From the NCBI GenBank assembly GCA_903827245.1, contig CAIKHO010000022.1, positions 57,015-121,014 of the forward strand: DNA of 64,000 bases, written 5' to 3'. The position numbers were made by a program, and so were the translations under genes. Position 1 is the first letter of the stretch; every line of letters begins with the position of its first letter. Shown here one piece after another: positions 36,285 to 47,555 of this stretch. Under the pieces are notes generated by a model. That model was not told where the DNA came from. It worked only from the letters and a program-made list of their open reading frames with translations, and ran no database searches. The stretch comes from an uncultured Opitutia bacterium. Lineage in GTDB: Bacteria; Verrucomicrobiota; Verrucomicrobiia; Opitutales; Opitutaceae.

Positions 36285-37943
36285 TCACCCTTCGAGGACG
36301 CCCGCGATCTTCAGCGCGATGCCGTGGGGGCTGAGGGGCTGCTCCGGCAGTTTCACCTCGAGCCCCTGGTCGGTCTGCGACCAGGTGAGCTTCCCGCCGT
36401 AGCCGAGCAGCGACACGTCGGCGATCTTGCGGCCGGCGAGCTGGGGCGAGCGGGTGGACAGGCTTGCCAGGACCGTGCGCGAGTTGGCCGGCCAGCCGAG
36501 CACATAGGCGTAGAGGAAGCCGCCCTTGGTGGTGAACCGCACATCCTCCGCCGTGAGCGGCTTGGTGCGATTGTCGCGCGCCCCGGTGGATCGCGTGGCG
36601 CCCGGCGACGAGTCCGGGATGGGCGGCAGCAGCTTGAACACGCTGGTGTCAAGGATGGTCCCCGCGACGCTCGGACCCTCGCCGCAGATTTTCCACGGCC
36701 GGCTGCCGTGAATGCCTTCGCTGTTGAGCGCCATCCAGGTCGTGATCTCCGAGATGATGTTCATCTCGGTCGAATCGAGGGTGCCATCGCCCTTGAGCGG
36801 GAAATTTAGCAGCAGGTTGCCGTTGCGGCTGACGACATCGACGAGGAGGTCGACGCACTGCTTTGGCGTGCGGTACTTGGCGTTGCGGTCGTAATGCCAG
36901 CCCGCGACGCAGGTGTCAGTCTGGAATACGTTCGGCCAGATGCCCTCCGCGATACCGCGCTCGAAATCGAGGACCGCGGTGCCCACCTGGCAGTCCTCCA
37001 TGCCCTTGCAGTTGTACACGGCCTCGACGTTGCCGCCGTGCCACTGCGCGCTGCGGTTGTAGAGGTGCGCCACAAGCTTGAGCCCGTACTGCTCGAAGCG
37101 GATCACCCCGTCGTGGTACATGAGGTCCGGCTGGAGTTGGTCAATGAGATCCTGGAGCCGGAGGAGGTACTGCTGCTTCCAGGCTTCCGGCACGAGGTTG
37201 ACGTCCCCTGCTTGCGGCGCGGGGACGTGCTTGGGGTGATAGAGGTCGGCGTACTGCGGGTCGTTGCCGTCGTAGGGGACGCCGGCGAGCGGTCCGGTCT
37301 TATCGGTGCCGAAGCAGGTGGACATCCACTCGTAGCTGGCGTGCAGGTGCTGGCTCACACCGAAGCGGAGGCCGTGCTTCACCGCAGCGTCCTTGAACAG
37401 CTGCGCGATGTTCTTTTTTGGGCCGGTGGCGACGGCGTTCCAGCGCGGCTGGTGCCTCGAGTTCCACAGATCGAAGTTGTCATGGTGCACGCCCATGCTG
37501 ACGAAATACTTCGCGCCGGCCTTTTTGTAGAGGCCGACGAGGTAATCCGGATCGAAGTTCTCCGCCTTCCAGGTCGGGATGACATCCTTGTAGCCAAATT
37601 TCGACGGATGGCCGTAGGTCTTGACGTGGTATTCGTTCTGTTTGTGGCCCTGGATATACATCTGGCGGGCGTACCAGTCGCCCATCTCGGGCTGGGATTG
37701 CGGGCCCCAGTGGGCCCAGATGCCGAACTTGGCGTCGCGATACCAGTCGGGATAACGGTAATTCTGGAGCGATTGCCGCGTCGGCTGAAACGGACCGGGC
37801 GCGATGGGATACATCGACCCGGCGGACGCGGGATCGGCGGACGCACCGAACGCGCGGGATTGCCAAAAGGGCGCCGACAAACCGGCGCCGGTGACAAGCG
37901 CGGAGGTTTTAAGGAACTCACGGCGGGATACGGGAATTTTCAT
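36285..37943 (-). CDS. Tat-exported GH29-like alpha-L-fucosidase, copy 2
   Basis: This 552-aa GH29 family hydrolase has a twin-arginine leader (SRREFLKTSALVTGAGLSAPFWQ, residues ~6-28), unlike the Sec-type neighbour. The barrel begins with DAKFGIWAHWGPQSQPEMGDWYARQMY. It continues with VSMGVHHDNFDLW, and the likely nucleophile is the Asp in DLMYHDGVIRF. The C-terminal sandwich has FLYAYVLGWPA. Sequence is diverged from copy 1 (long insertion TCFGTDKTGPLAGVPYDG), so the substrate linkage may differ. The upstream open frame to 38027 is not coding-like; the ATG at 37943 puts the Arg pair at the normal distance. The two paralogues probably degrade fucosylated plant or algal polysaccharide. Confidence 0.9.
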   Translation of the reverse strand: MKIPVSRREFLKTSALVTGAGLSAPFWQSRAFGASADPASAGSMYPIAPGPFQPTRQSLQNYRYPDWYRDAKFGIWAHWGPQSQPEMGDWYARQMYIQGHKQNEYHVKTYGHPSKFGYKDVIPTWKAENFDPDYLVGLYKKAGAKYFVSMGVHHDNFDLWNSRHQPRWNAVATGPKKNIAQLFKDAAVKHGLRFGVSQHLHASYEWMSTCFGTDKTGPLAGVPYDGNDPQYADLYHPKHVPAPQAGDVNLVPEAWKQQYLLRLQDLIDQLQPDLMYHDGVIRFEQYGLKLVAHLYNRSAQWHGGNVEAVYNCKGMEDCQVGTAVLDFERGIAEGIWPNVFQTDTCVAGWHYDRNAKYRTPKQCVDLLVDVVSRNGNLLLNFPLKGDGTLDSTEMNIISEITTWMALNSEGIHGSRPWKICGEGPSVAGTILDTSVFKLLPPIPDSSPGATRSTGARDNRTKPLTAEDVRFTTKGGFLYAYVLGWPANSRTVLASLSTRSPQLAGRKIADVSLLGYGGKLTWSQTDQGLEVKLPEQPLSPHGIALKIAGVLEG

Positions 37944-38345
37944 GGGGCAAGGTGACGGGAATCCGTTGATCCTGGGTGTGCGAGGCAAAGTCAGGAAGCT
38001 CGCTGAAACCGGGGTGGGCGGCCCCAAAGTGGCTTGGCCCGCAGAAGAGTCGCAACTCCTATTTTGCCCGTGGCGGGTTCATAAAAAATTCCGCCGAACT
38101 CCGTGTAGTCCGCAAAAGCTGGCCGTGTCGTTCCCGTAGATGCGTTGATCCGTCCATAACTTTCAACCTGCAGCTTTCACCTTTCAACTGCCTGAATCCG
38201 GCTGAGCCGGAATGATGCAGTCGCCTGTAGCAGCCGACGTGAGGAGGCTGGCTTGAGGTGAGTCACCAAACCCAGCCTCGTTATCTCGGCTGCTACACCG
38301 ATCGCTGCAGTTCAACTGCATCGTTCCGTCCCAGGGACGCTGGCC
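37944..38345. other. Intergenic region with one palindrome, no gene seen
   Basis: The gap contains the family A palindrome at 38226-38295 and a short AT-richer segment near 38160. It is upstream of the fucosidase gene and should contain its promoter. No RNA gene is evident. Confidence 0.5.
38226..38295. repeat. Palindromic repeat, family A copy 3
   Basis: This 70-bp inverted repeat differs at only a few positions from 25945-26014 and is the reverse of 21500-21569. It lies about 50 bp from the end of the esterase gene. Confidence 0.9.
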
Positions 38346-39482
38346 TTACATGCGCTGGGCCTGCGCCGTCGCGGGCTGGAACAGGAGCGGAAGAAACTCC
38401 ACGAGTTGATCGCGCCACAGGGCATAATTATGCATGCCGTCTGTCGGGCGCCACGTGTGGCGGATCTGGTGGGCAGCCAGGACATCGGCCAGCTGCTGCG
38501 AGCCGGAAAAGTGCCCCGGATCCTGCCGGCCGCAGCCGATCCAAAGGACGTCGATTTTCGCGTTGGTACCCTTCGGATCAGCCAGGAGTGCGGCGTGGTC
38601 GGTTTCGATGGCACGGAAGCCCGCGGGGCTCATCGCTCCGGCCGACCCGAAGCGATCGAGATGATTGAAGAAAATTTCGAGCGACTGCTCGGCGCCCATC
38701 GACATGCCCGCGACCGCATGCAGTTCCCGCCCGGCGGCAATGCGGTATTTCCCCTCGGCGAACGGCATCACGTCCTGCAGCAAATAGGCCTCAAACACGG
38801 TCGTGTTCGTGCGCGGTGGCTGTCCGCGCTCGCCGTAGGGCAAGGCATGCCCGAACGGCATCACCATCACCATGGGCACCATCCTTCGTTCCGCGATGAG
38901 GTTGTCGGCGATAAAGTTCAGGTTGCCGACATCGACCCAGCCTGCGGGACGATCGTTATTGCCGTGAAGGAGGTAGAGCACGGGGTAGCGGCGGCTGGTT
39001 TCCTCCGTGTATCCCGGCGGGGTGTAGATCCAGATGGCCCGCGTCTCCCCGCCCAGCACGGAGGATTTCTGCCAGTTGATCTCGACGGCGCCGTGCGGGA
39101 CATCACGCGGCTCCTGGAGGCTGGGCGCTGCTGCCGGGACCTCGACCAGACTCCCGGATGTGCGCGCACGAAGCTTGATGCGCGGGTTCACCGGGTCCGC
39201 GATTGCAACCCCGTCAACGGTGAAGCCGTAAATATAAGTGCTCGGCGCCAACGGCCCCACCGTGATGCTCCAGATGCCATCAGGCCCCTTTTCCATCCTT
39301 TTGGTATCGTCATGCCAGTCGCCCTTGAACGTGACATCCGAGGCCTTTGGGGCGGCGATGCGAAACGTCACGGTCCGGTCAGCATGGACCTCGGGCGAGA
39401 CCAGGGCCGCGGAGGCATTCTGGGAGAAGCCATTCCCCGCGCAGGCAAGGAAAACGGCAAAAAGCATCAGGGCATCTTTCAT
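38346..39482 (-). CDS. Secreted esterase with N-terminal CBM48-like and C-terminal esterase domain (CE1-like)
   Basis: This 378-aa exported hydrolase has a signal peptide (LMLFAVFLACAGNGFSQ). An N-terminal immunoglobulin-like E-set domain (residues ~30-115, VTFRIAAPKASDVTFKGDW) resembles glycogen-binding domains. The alpha/beta-hydrolase domain follows, with RRYPVLYLLHGNND, the nucleophile Ser in AGMSMGAEQ, and a C-terminal His in DGMHNYALWRDQL. It is similar to esterase D/feruloyl esterase-type enzymes found with polysaccharide loci, probably removing acyl or feruloyl groups from hemicelluloses. It sits just upstream of the fucosidases in the same direction, separated by ~400 bp and a palindrome. 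Confidence 0.85.
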   Translation of the reverse strand: MKDALMLFAVFLACAGNGFSQNASAALVSPEVHADRTVTFRIAAPKASDVTFKGDWHDDTKRMEKGPDGIWSITVGPLAPSTYIYGFTVDGVAIADPVNPRIKLRARTSGSLVEVPAAAPSLQEPRDVPHGAVEINWQKSSVLGGETRAIWIYTPPGYTEETSRRYPVLYLLHGNNDRPAGWVDVGNLNFIADNLIAERRMVPMVMVMPFGHALPYGERGQPPRTNTTVFEAYLLQDVMPFAEGKYRIAAGRELHAVAGMSMGAEQSLEIFFNHLDRFGSAGAMSPAGFRAIETDHAALLADPKGTNAKIDVLWIGCGRQDPGHFSGSQQLADVLAAHQIRHTWRPTDGMHNYALWRDQLVEFLPLLFQPATAQAQRM

Positions 39483-39667
39483 GGGTAATCGAGGGGTATG
39501 ACTAACATGGCGTGACCGTCACCGGCTTCCCCACTCCCAAGTCAAAGAGGAACGGTTAAGATTTTTGGGGAAATGAAGCTAAGCGTTGACCGATACGGTG
39601 GTCGAGAACGGACAATGCACTGACATTTTTCCGTTGCCGTGCCCTGCTTTGCAGGCGTCTCTGAAAG

Positions 39668-39744
<77 letters not shown>

Positions 39745-39878
39745 GTGAGTGAGCGCGAGAAGAAGCAAGGATTGGCGGCGGAGCGCAAGCGAGAATTAAG
39801 GGGTAAGGTTTACGCCATAAGAGGTGTAAGCGGCCGAGCCACCGCGGACTTCAGCCTTATAACCTTACACCTTAAAAC

Positions 39879-41609
39879 TTACCCCTCTTGCACCGGCTGC
39901 GTCAGGCGCCAGTCGGCGAGCACGAGCTGCAGCAGCTTCCGCCCATTGAAGTGGTTCCACTTGAGCTCGAACGCGAGGTCCAGCGGCACGCCGCTCGGCG
40001 GGAGGCGGTCCGCCATTTTCCAGGCCACGCCGTACAGCCGGCGCCCGCGCTCGTCCTCGAAGTTAAACCGGAAATGCTGCTCCTTGAACACCTCGGGCGG
40101 GTACCGCAGCACGATGCCGCGCACGCCGAACACGGGCTCGGGATTGCCCTGGCCGAAGGGATGCAGGGCATCGAGTTCGTCCATGAGGCTTTCCTTGATC
40201 TGCGCCGGGGTCAGCCAGGCCGCGAGGGCGAGTCGCGCCTCGGCGATGTCGCCGCCCGCGTGGGCCCGCACCGCCTCGGCGAACCGCACGCGGAACCGCT
40301 CGAGATTGTCCTTCGTCACCGCCACGCCCACCGCCATCGGGTGCCCGCCCCAGCTCGCGAGGTGCTCGCCGCAGGTGCCCAGCACTTCCACGAGGTTGAT
40401 CCCGTCGATGCTCCGGCCGGAGCCCTTGGCGAGCTCGCCTTCGTTGCCCAGCACCACGCAGGGGCGGTTGTATTTGCGGGACACCCGCCCCGCCACGATG
40501 CCCACCACGCCGGGATGCCAGTTGTCGCCGTAAAGCACCACGCCAGGGCAGTCGGCAAACCGGGTCTCGATCATCCGCTCCGCCTCCTCCGTGATGAGCT
40601 TCTCGATGTCCTGCCGCTCGCGGTTGAACGTGTCGAGCTGGCGGGCGGTTTCCGCGCAAAAGACCGGGTCCTCGCTCAGCAGCAATTCCACCGAGAGCGC
40701 CGCGTCGGCCAGCCGCCCCGAGGCGTTGATGCGCGGGCTCAGCCGGAAGGAGATGTCCACCGGCATGATCTCCTGCCCCGGCTTCACGCCGGCGATGTCC
40801 ATCAGGGCCCGCAGGCCGGGCCGCTGCGTGTCCTGCAGGATGCGCAGGCCGTGCCGCGCCAGGATGCGGTTTTCGCCCCGGAGCGGCACGAGGTCGGCCA
40901 CCGTGCCGAGCGCGACCAGGTCAAGATAGTCGCGCGGCCGGATCCCGAGGGCCACGGGATGATTTTCGGCGCGGAGCTGCTTGAGCAGGCCATGGACGAG
41001 CTTGAACACGAGGCCGACGGTGCACAGATGCCGCCACGCCTCCTCGTCCTCGCCGGCCCGGACGTGCGGGTTGATCAGCAGGCAATGATCGTCGGGACAC
41101 TCCCGCGAGCGGTGGTGATCGACCACCAGCACGTCGATCCCCTGCCCCTTCAGGTAGGCGGTCTCCACGTGCGAATTCGTGCCGCAGTCGAGCGCGATGA
41201 ACAGGGCCGGCTTGCCCTGCTCGAGCGCCCGGTCGATGGCACTGCGGGAGAGCCCGTAGCCGTCCTCGGACCGCCGCGGGACGATGAAACGCGGGTTGGC
41301 GCCGAAGCGCCGCAGGATGCCCACGAGCAGCGCCGTGCTGCTGACGCCATCGACGTCATAGTCGCCGAGGACAACGATTTCCTCCTGGCCGGCAATGGCC
41401 TGGCGCAGCCGGGTCGCCGCGGTCTCGAGGTTGGCCAGTAGAAACGGATCCGACAGCTCCGCCAGCGCCGGATTCATGAAACGCGTCGCAGCGTCGCCAT
41501 CCTCCAGGCCCGCGCGAAGCAGGAGTTCCGCAAGGACGGGGCTCACGCCCGCAGCCCCGCTCAGCGTCCCGACCGTCCCGCCCGGGAGCGGCGTGTAGGT
41601 CCAGCGCAT
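39879..41609 (-). CDS. recJ: Single-stranded-DNA-specific exonuclease RecJ
   Basis: This 576-aa DHH-family 5'-3' exonuclease acts in recombination and mismatch repair. The first phosphoesterase motif is VVLGDYDVDGVSSTALL (residues ~78-94). It is followed by ALDCGTNSH, and the DHH motif VVDHHRS around residue 162. The linker HPLCxxxG-like and OB-fold regions at the C-terminus include GVRGIVLRYPPEV. Length fits bacterial RecJ (about 570-580). It is the third gene of a probable yajC-secDF-recJ operon, separated from secDF by 25 bp. Confidence 0.95.
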   Translation of the reverse strand: MRWTYTPLPGGTVGTLSGAAGVSPVLAELLLRAGLEDGDAATRFMNPALAELSDPFLLANLETAATRLRQAIAGQEEIVVLGDYDVDGVSSTALLVGILRRFGANPRFIVPRRSEDGYGLSRSAIDRALEQGKPALFIALDCGTNSHVETAYLKGQGIDVLVVDHHRSRECPDDHCLLINPHVRAGEDEEAWRHLCTVGLVFKLVHGLLKQLRAENHPVALGIRPRDYLDLVALGTVADLVPLRGENRILARHGLRILQDTQRPGLRALMDIAGVKPGQEIMPVDISFRLSPRINASGRLADAALSVELLLSEDPVFCAETARQLDTFNRERQDIEKLITEEAERMIETRFADCPGVVLYGDNWHPGVVGIVAGRVSRKYNRPCVVLGNEGELAKGSGRSIDGINLVEVLGTCGEHLASWGGHPMAVGVAVTKDNLERFRVRFAEAVRAHAGGDIAEARLALAAWLTPAQIKESLMDELDALHPFGQGNPEPVFGVRGIVLRYPPEVFKEQHFRFNFEDERGRRLYGVAWKMADRLPPSGVPLDLAFELKWNHFNGRKLLQLVLADWRLTQPVQEG

Positions 41610-41634
41610 GGCGTTGGGTGCGTGGCCCGCAGGC

Positions 41635-44196
41635 TTACTGCGAGGCCTTGCTGGATCCCTGCCACTCGTACTTCGGCGCCACGTCTGCGTGGGCCTCGAC
41701 GTGCTTCCGGTCGCCCTTGTGCCACCAGTAGAACACCTGCGCCGCGATGAAGATCGCCGAGAAGGTGCTGGTCACGATGCCGACGAGGAAGGCGAAGGAG
41801 ATGTCGCGGAGCGTGCCAGTGCCGAAGACGAAGAGCGAGAGCGCGGCGAGGAACGTCGTGGTCGACGTCATGATCGTGCGGGCGAAGACCTTGTTGATGG
41901 CGCTGTTGACGACATCGCGCAGGGACCCCGTGGGGTTGAGTTTCAGCTCCTCGCGGATGCGGTCGAAGACGACCACGGTCTCGTTGATCGAGTAGCCCGC
42001 GATACAGAGGATGGCCGCGACCATCTCGGCGGAGAACCGCCGGCCGCAGAGCACGAAGATGCCGATGGTCATCAGGATGTCGTGGAGCGACGAGAACATC
42101 GCGCCCACGCCGAAGCCGAATTCAAAGCGGAAGGCGATGTAGACCAGAATCGTCAGCATCGACACGCCGACGGCCAGCAGGGCGTTCCATTCGATCTCCT
42201 TGCCGATGGACGCGCCGATATGGTTCACGCCGATCTTCTCCAGTCCGGCCTGCGGGAAGCCCTTTTGCAAGGCCTCGAACAATGCGTCCGCCTTGCCCTC
42301 CGGCGTCTCGACCTCGAGCGTTTCCTGGCCACCGCCGAGGGCGCTGACGTAGGTGGGCTGGACCTCGCCGATCTGCGCGGCCTTGGCGATGTCGCGCACC
42401 TTGGTGGTGTCGAGCCGCTCCTTGTACTGGATGCTGATCATGTCGCCGCCGGCAAAATCGATGCCGTAGATGTCAGCGCCCTTGTAGAGCACCACGCCGA
42501 CGCCGAGCAGCACCACGAGCCAGGAGCCGATGAAAGCAGGTTTGCCGTACTTGATGAAGTCGACATGGATGGTCTTCAGCAGGTGCCGCATGGTGAATTT
42601 CTTCACCCAGCCAGAATCCACCAGCAGTTCCATTACGAGGTGGGCCGTGATCAGCACCGAGAAGAGCGTGGACAGCACGCCGATCGCCAGCGTCTGGCCG
42701 AACAGCTTGATCGGGCCCGTACCGAGCACGATCATGATCGCACAGATGATGAGCTGCACGATGTGGGCGTCGAGGATGGTCGTGAGCGCCTTCATGTAGC
42801 CGCTCTGGTTGGCCGTCGCGAGGCTCTTGCCCGCCGCCAGCTCCTCGCGCATGCGCTCGAAGATCAGGATGTTCGCGTCCACCGCCATGCCGACGGTGAG
42901 GACGATGCCGGCGAGGCCAGGGAGGGTCATCGTGGCGTGGAAGTTGGCCATGACGCCGAGGATGATCAGGAGGTTGACCGCCAGGGTGAGCACGGCAACC
43001 AGGCCGCCCGTGGTGTAGAAGGTGACCATGAAGCCCGCGACGAGCACGGTGCCGATGACCGCGGCCCGGACGCCGCTGTCGATCGCGTCCTGGGCGAGCG
43101 AGGGGCCGATGATCTTCATTTCGCGCACGGCCAGCGGGAGGTCGAGCGGGTTGTCGAGGGCGGTGGCGAGGGCGATGGCCTCGCGGTCGGTGAAGCTGCC
43201 CGTGATCTGCGCGGAGTCGCTGTCGATCTCATCGCGCACGGTCGGGGCCGAATAGAGCACGCCATCGAGCACGATCGCGAGGCGGCCGACGCCGCCGGCG
43301 GCTTTGCCCTCCTGGGCGATCTTGCCGGTGGTGGCGGCGAACCGCTTCCTGCCCTCCTTGTTGAACTGCATGTGGATCTCGGGCTTGCCGTACATGTCGG
43401 GCACGGCGCGGGCGTCGGACAGGCTGTCGCCGCTCATCTCCGGAATGCGCTTCACGAAGTACTCCTCGGTGAAGGTCTCGCCGGTGCGCGACTCGCTGTC
43501 GACCGACATGAGCTCGTAACCCGGCGGGACCTCACCCGGGGGCGACGTCTGCGGCGTGAGCGTGGGATGAACTTGGCGGAAATCGAGGCGGGCCGGCTTC
43601 TTGATGTCCTCGAGGACCTCGGGGTTGCTCTTCGGGTCGAGGCCAGGGAGCTGGACCTCGATGCGGTTGTTGCCGACGGGGCGGATGATCGGCTCGGAGA
43701 GCGACGTCTTGTTGATGCGGTCGTGGAGGATGTCGATCGCCTTGGTCAGCTTCTGCTGGCGGGCGTCGTCACCGAACTTGGCGGCGGCGGCCGGATCGAC
43801 CTCCAGGATGGCGGAGACGCCGCCGTTCAGGTCGAGGCCGAGCTGCAGGCCGGCCCGGGAGCGCCGGTAAAGCTCGCCCATGAGGATGTCGTTGCGCTTC
43901 TCGATGTTGTGGAGCGTCGATTCCAGCGGGATGTCAGGGAAATACTGCGTCAGGTCGACCTTGGGCGTGCTCTCCTTGGCGATCTGCTTGAGGGCCACGA
44001 AGTCGCTCAGGGCCGGGTTGGCCTTCTTGCGGGCGGCGGCGTCATCGAGCAGCTTGCCGAACTCCGCGGACTTGGCGGTGGCGTGGGACCGCGCATAGGT
44101 GGCGAAGTCGATGTTGTGGAGCGGGAAAAGTTCCGAGACTGCCCAGGCCGCGATGAGCGCGGACAGCAGGATTTTCCAGAGATTGCGTCTAAGCAT
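41635..44196 (-). CDS. secDF: Fused protein-export membrane protein SecD/SecF
   Basis: This 853-aa single-chain SecDF assists the Sec translocon with proton-motive force. The N-terminal SecD half has the first membrane helix, a large periplasmic P1 domain ([17 protein letters not shown], later [13 protein letters not shown]), and helices 2-6 with [25 protein letters not shown]-type sequence. The SecF half follows from about residue 545, with [18 protein letters not shown] and the last six helices including [20 protein letters not shown]. Fusion of SecD and SecF occurs in several phyla. It sits between yajC and recJ. Length is within range for fused proteins. Confidence 0.95.
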   Translation of the reverse strand: [853 protein letters not shown]

Positions 44197-44287
44197 GGTA
44201 CGTTTGGGTTTTAAAGGGAGACAGGAAAGCGGGGGTCAGCCGCCTGATCGCGCCGGAAGCGGTGGGGTTTGGCGCGGGACCGGGAAC

Positions 44288-44623
44288 TTATTCGCTCTTC
44301 TTGACGACTGCCTGGACGAACGCCTTGCCGACCTCGATCTTGGTGTTGTCGGCGATGCGCACGACAAACCGGTCGTCCTTCACGTTGGTGATCGTGCCGT
44401 AAATGCCGGCCGTCGTGATGACATCGTCGCCGGTGGTGATGGCGGCGAGCATCTTTTCCAGTTCCTTCTGCTTCTTGCGCTGCGGCGCGATCATCAGGAA
44501 GTACATCGCCGCCAGCATCAGGCCGAGGAAAATGAACTGGGGAACGGCGCTGGGCGGGGTTCCAGGCGCGGCTTGCTGGGCCAGAAACAGCGTCGCGTCG
44601 GTGAGTGAGGACATTTTCGTCAT
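44288..44623 (-). CDS. yajC: Preprotein translocase subunit YajC
   Basis: This small membrane protein of about 111 aa forms part of the SecDF-YajC complex. It has one membrane helix (QFIFLGLMLAAMYFLMIAPQ), the RKKQKELEKML stretch following, and the GDDVITTAGIYGTITNVKDDRFVVRIADNTKIEV domain typical of YajC. It is the upstream gene of the secDF-recJ cluster (gap of 91 bp). I chose the ATG at 44623; a second ATG at 44614 is three codons later and equally possible. Confidence 0.93.
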   Translation of the reverse strand: MTKMSSLTDATLFLAQQAAPGTPPSAVPQFIFLGLMLAAMYFLMIAPQRKKQKELEKMLAAITTGDDVITTAGIYGTITNVKDDRFVVRIADNTKIEVGKAFVQAVVKKSE

Positions 44624-44638
44624 TGCGTGTTGAGTGAT

Positions 44639-44666
44639 TTGAAAAAAGAAAACATGCACTTAACTG
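44639..44666 (+). promoter_or_regulatory. Candidate promoter for speA
   Basis: A TTGAAA box at 44639-44644 and TAACTG at 44661-44666 with 16-bp spacing lie about 50 bp upstream of the speA start, in the divergent gap with yajC. The match is only fair, and sigma preference of this organism is unknown. Confidence 0.3.
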
Positions 44667-44714
44667 AATCCACGCTCGCAAAAGCAAGCCATAACTCCCC
44701 TCCTAGCCCTCCCG

Positions 44715-46658
<1,944 letters not shown>

Positions 46659-46759
46659 GGGAGGCCCCGGTGACAGCCGTGGAAAACAATGCTTGGCCAC
46701 CGGCCTGACCGGCCGGTTCACCCGGGCATCCTTCGCGGCGGGGATATCAGTTTGAAAAT

Positions 46760-46829
46760 GCAGGAGCGGCTTTATGCCGCGATGCTTCGCTCTGCGGCCC
46801 CAAACATCGCGGCATAAAGCCGCTCCTCC
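46760..46829. repeat. Palindromic repeat, family B copy 2
   Basis: This 70-bp inverted repeat begins gcaggagcggctttatgccgcgat and ends atcgcggcataaagccgctcctcc. It lies ~100 bp after speA and 76 bp before lexA. Confidence 0.9.
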
Positions 46830-46904
46830 ATCCAATCATCGGTAAATCGATCCTCTACCCATCTCCGGCTTGCCTTTCCTCACATAGTATTCAAATGTAC
46901 ACCT

Positions 46905-47525
46905 GTGCAAGGAACCCTCACCATCCGCCAGCAGCAGGTCCTTGATTTCATCGAGGCACACCAGGGACGGCACGGCCTCGCTCCCTCGCTCCGGGAGATC
47001 CAGGCTCACCTTGGCCTGGCCAGTCCGTTCGGAGTCCAACGCCACGTCGCGGCCCTCGAGAAGAAGGGCGCACTGCACCGCCTCGCCGGCAAGGCGCGCG
47101 GTCTCCTTCATCCCGCGCACCACCCCGGCAGCGCCCTGCTCCGCATTCCCCTTTATGGTGTGATCCCCGCCGGCCGGCCCACCGATGCCGAGCAACAGCC
47201 CGACAGCCATGTCGCCGTCGATGCGGCTTCGCTCGGCCTGCGGCCCACCGCGAAGCTCTTCGCCCTTCGGGTCCGCGGCGACTCCATGATCGGGGCCAAC
47301 ATCGTGGAGGATGACATTGTCTTTCTCACCCCGCGCGAGCCACGCCCGCGCGACATCGTCGCCGCGTTGATCGACGGCGAATCCACCCTCAAGCGTTTCC
47401 TCACCCAGCGCGGCCGGTCCTTCCTCCGCGCGGAAAATCCGCGCTATCCCGACCTCCTTCCCACCTCCGAACTTGTCATCCAGGGGGTGATGGTCGGCCT
47501 GCTGCGACGCCAGTCCGCCGCCTGA
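46905..47525 (+). CDS. lexA: LexA-type SOS repressor
   Basis: This 206-aa LexA protein represses the SOS regulon and self-cleaves on RecA activation. It has an N-terminal winged helix (residues ~5-65, LTIRQQQVLDFIEAHQGRHGLAPSLREIQAHLGL). The cleavage site Ala89-Gly90 lies in GVIPAGRP. The serine is S127 in RGDSMIG and the lysine K163 in ESTLKRF of the peptidase domain. The GTG start is consistent with family length. Directly downstream on the same strand are imuA, imuB and dnaE2, so lexA heads a mutagenesis cassette and likely autoregulates it. The operator is not clear: the sequence tattcaaatgtacacctgtg overlaps the start region and may include it. A second lexA elsewhere in the genome is possible. 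Confidence 0.92.
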   Translation: MQGTLTIRQQQVLDFIEAHQGRHGLAPSLREIQAHLGLASPFGVQRHVAALEKKGALHRLAGKARGLLHPAHHPGSALLRIPLYGVIPAGRPTDAEQQPDSHVAVDAASLGLRPTAKLFALRVRGDSMIGANIVEDDIVFLTPREPRPRDIVAALIDGESTLKRFLTQRGRSFLRAENPRYPDLLPTSELVIQGVMVGLLRRQSAA

Positions 47526-47555
47526 TGCACCCCTCTTTTGCCAGCCACGCGATCC

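Noticed and set aside
41608..44214. Long rightward open frame opposite secDF
   Set aside because: Very Glu/Asp/His/Arg-rich translation with no motifs; an antisense shadow in GC-rich DNA.
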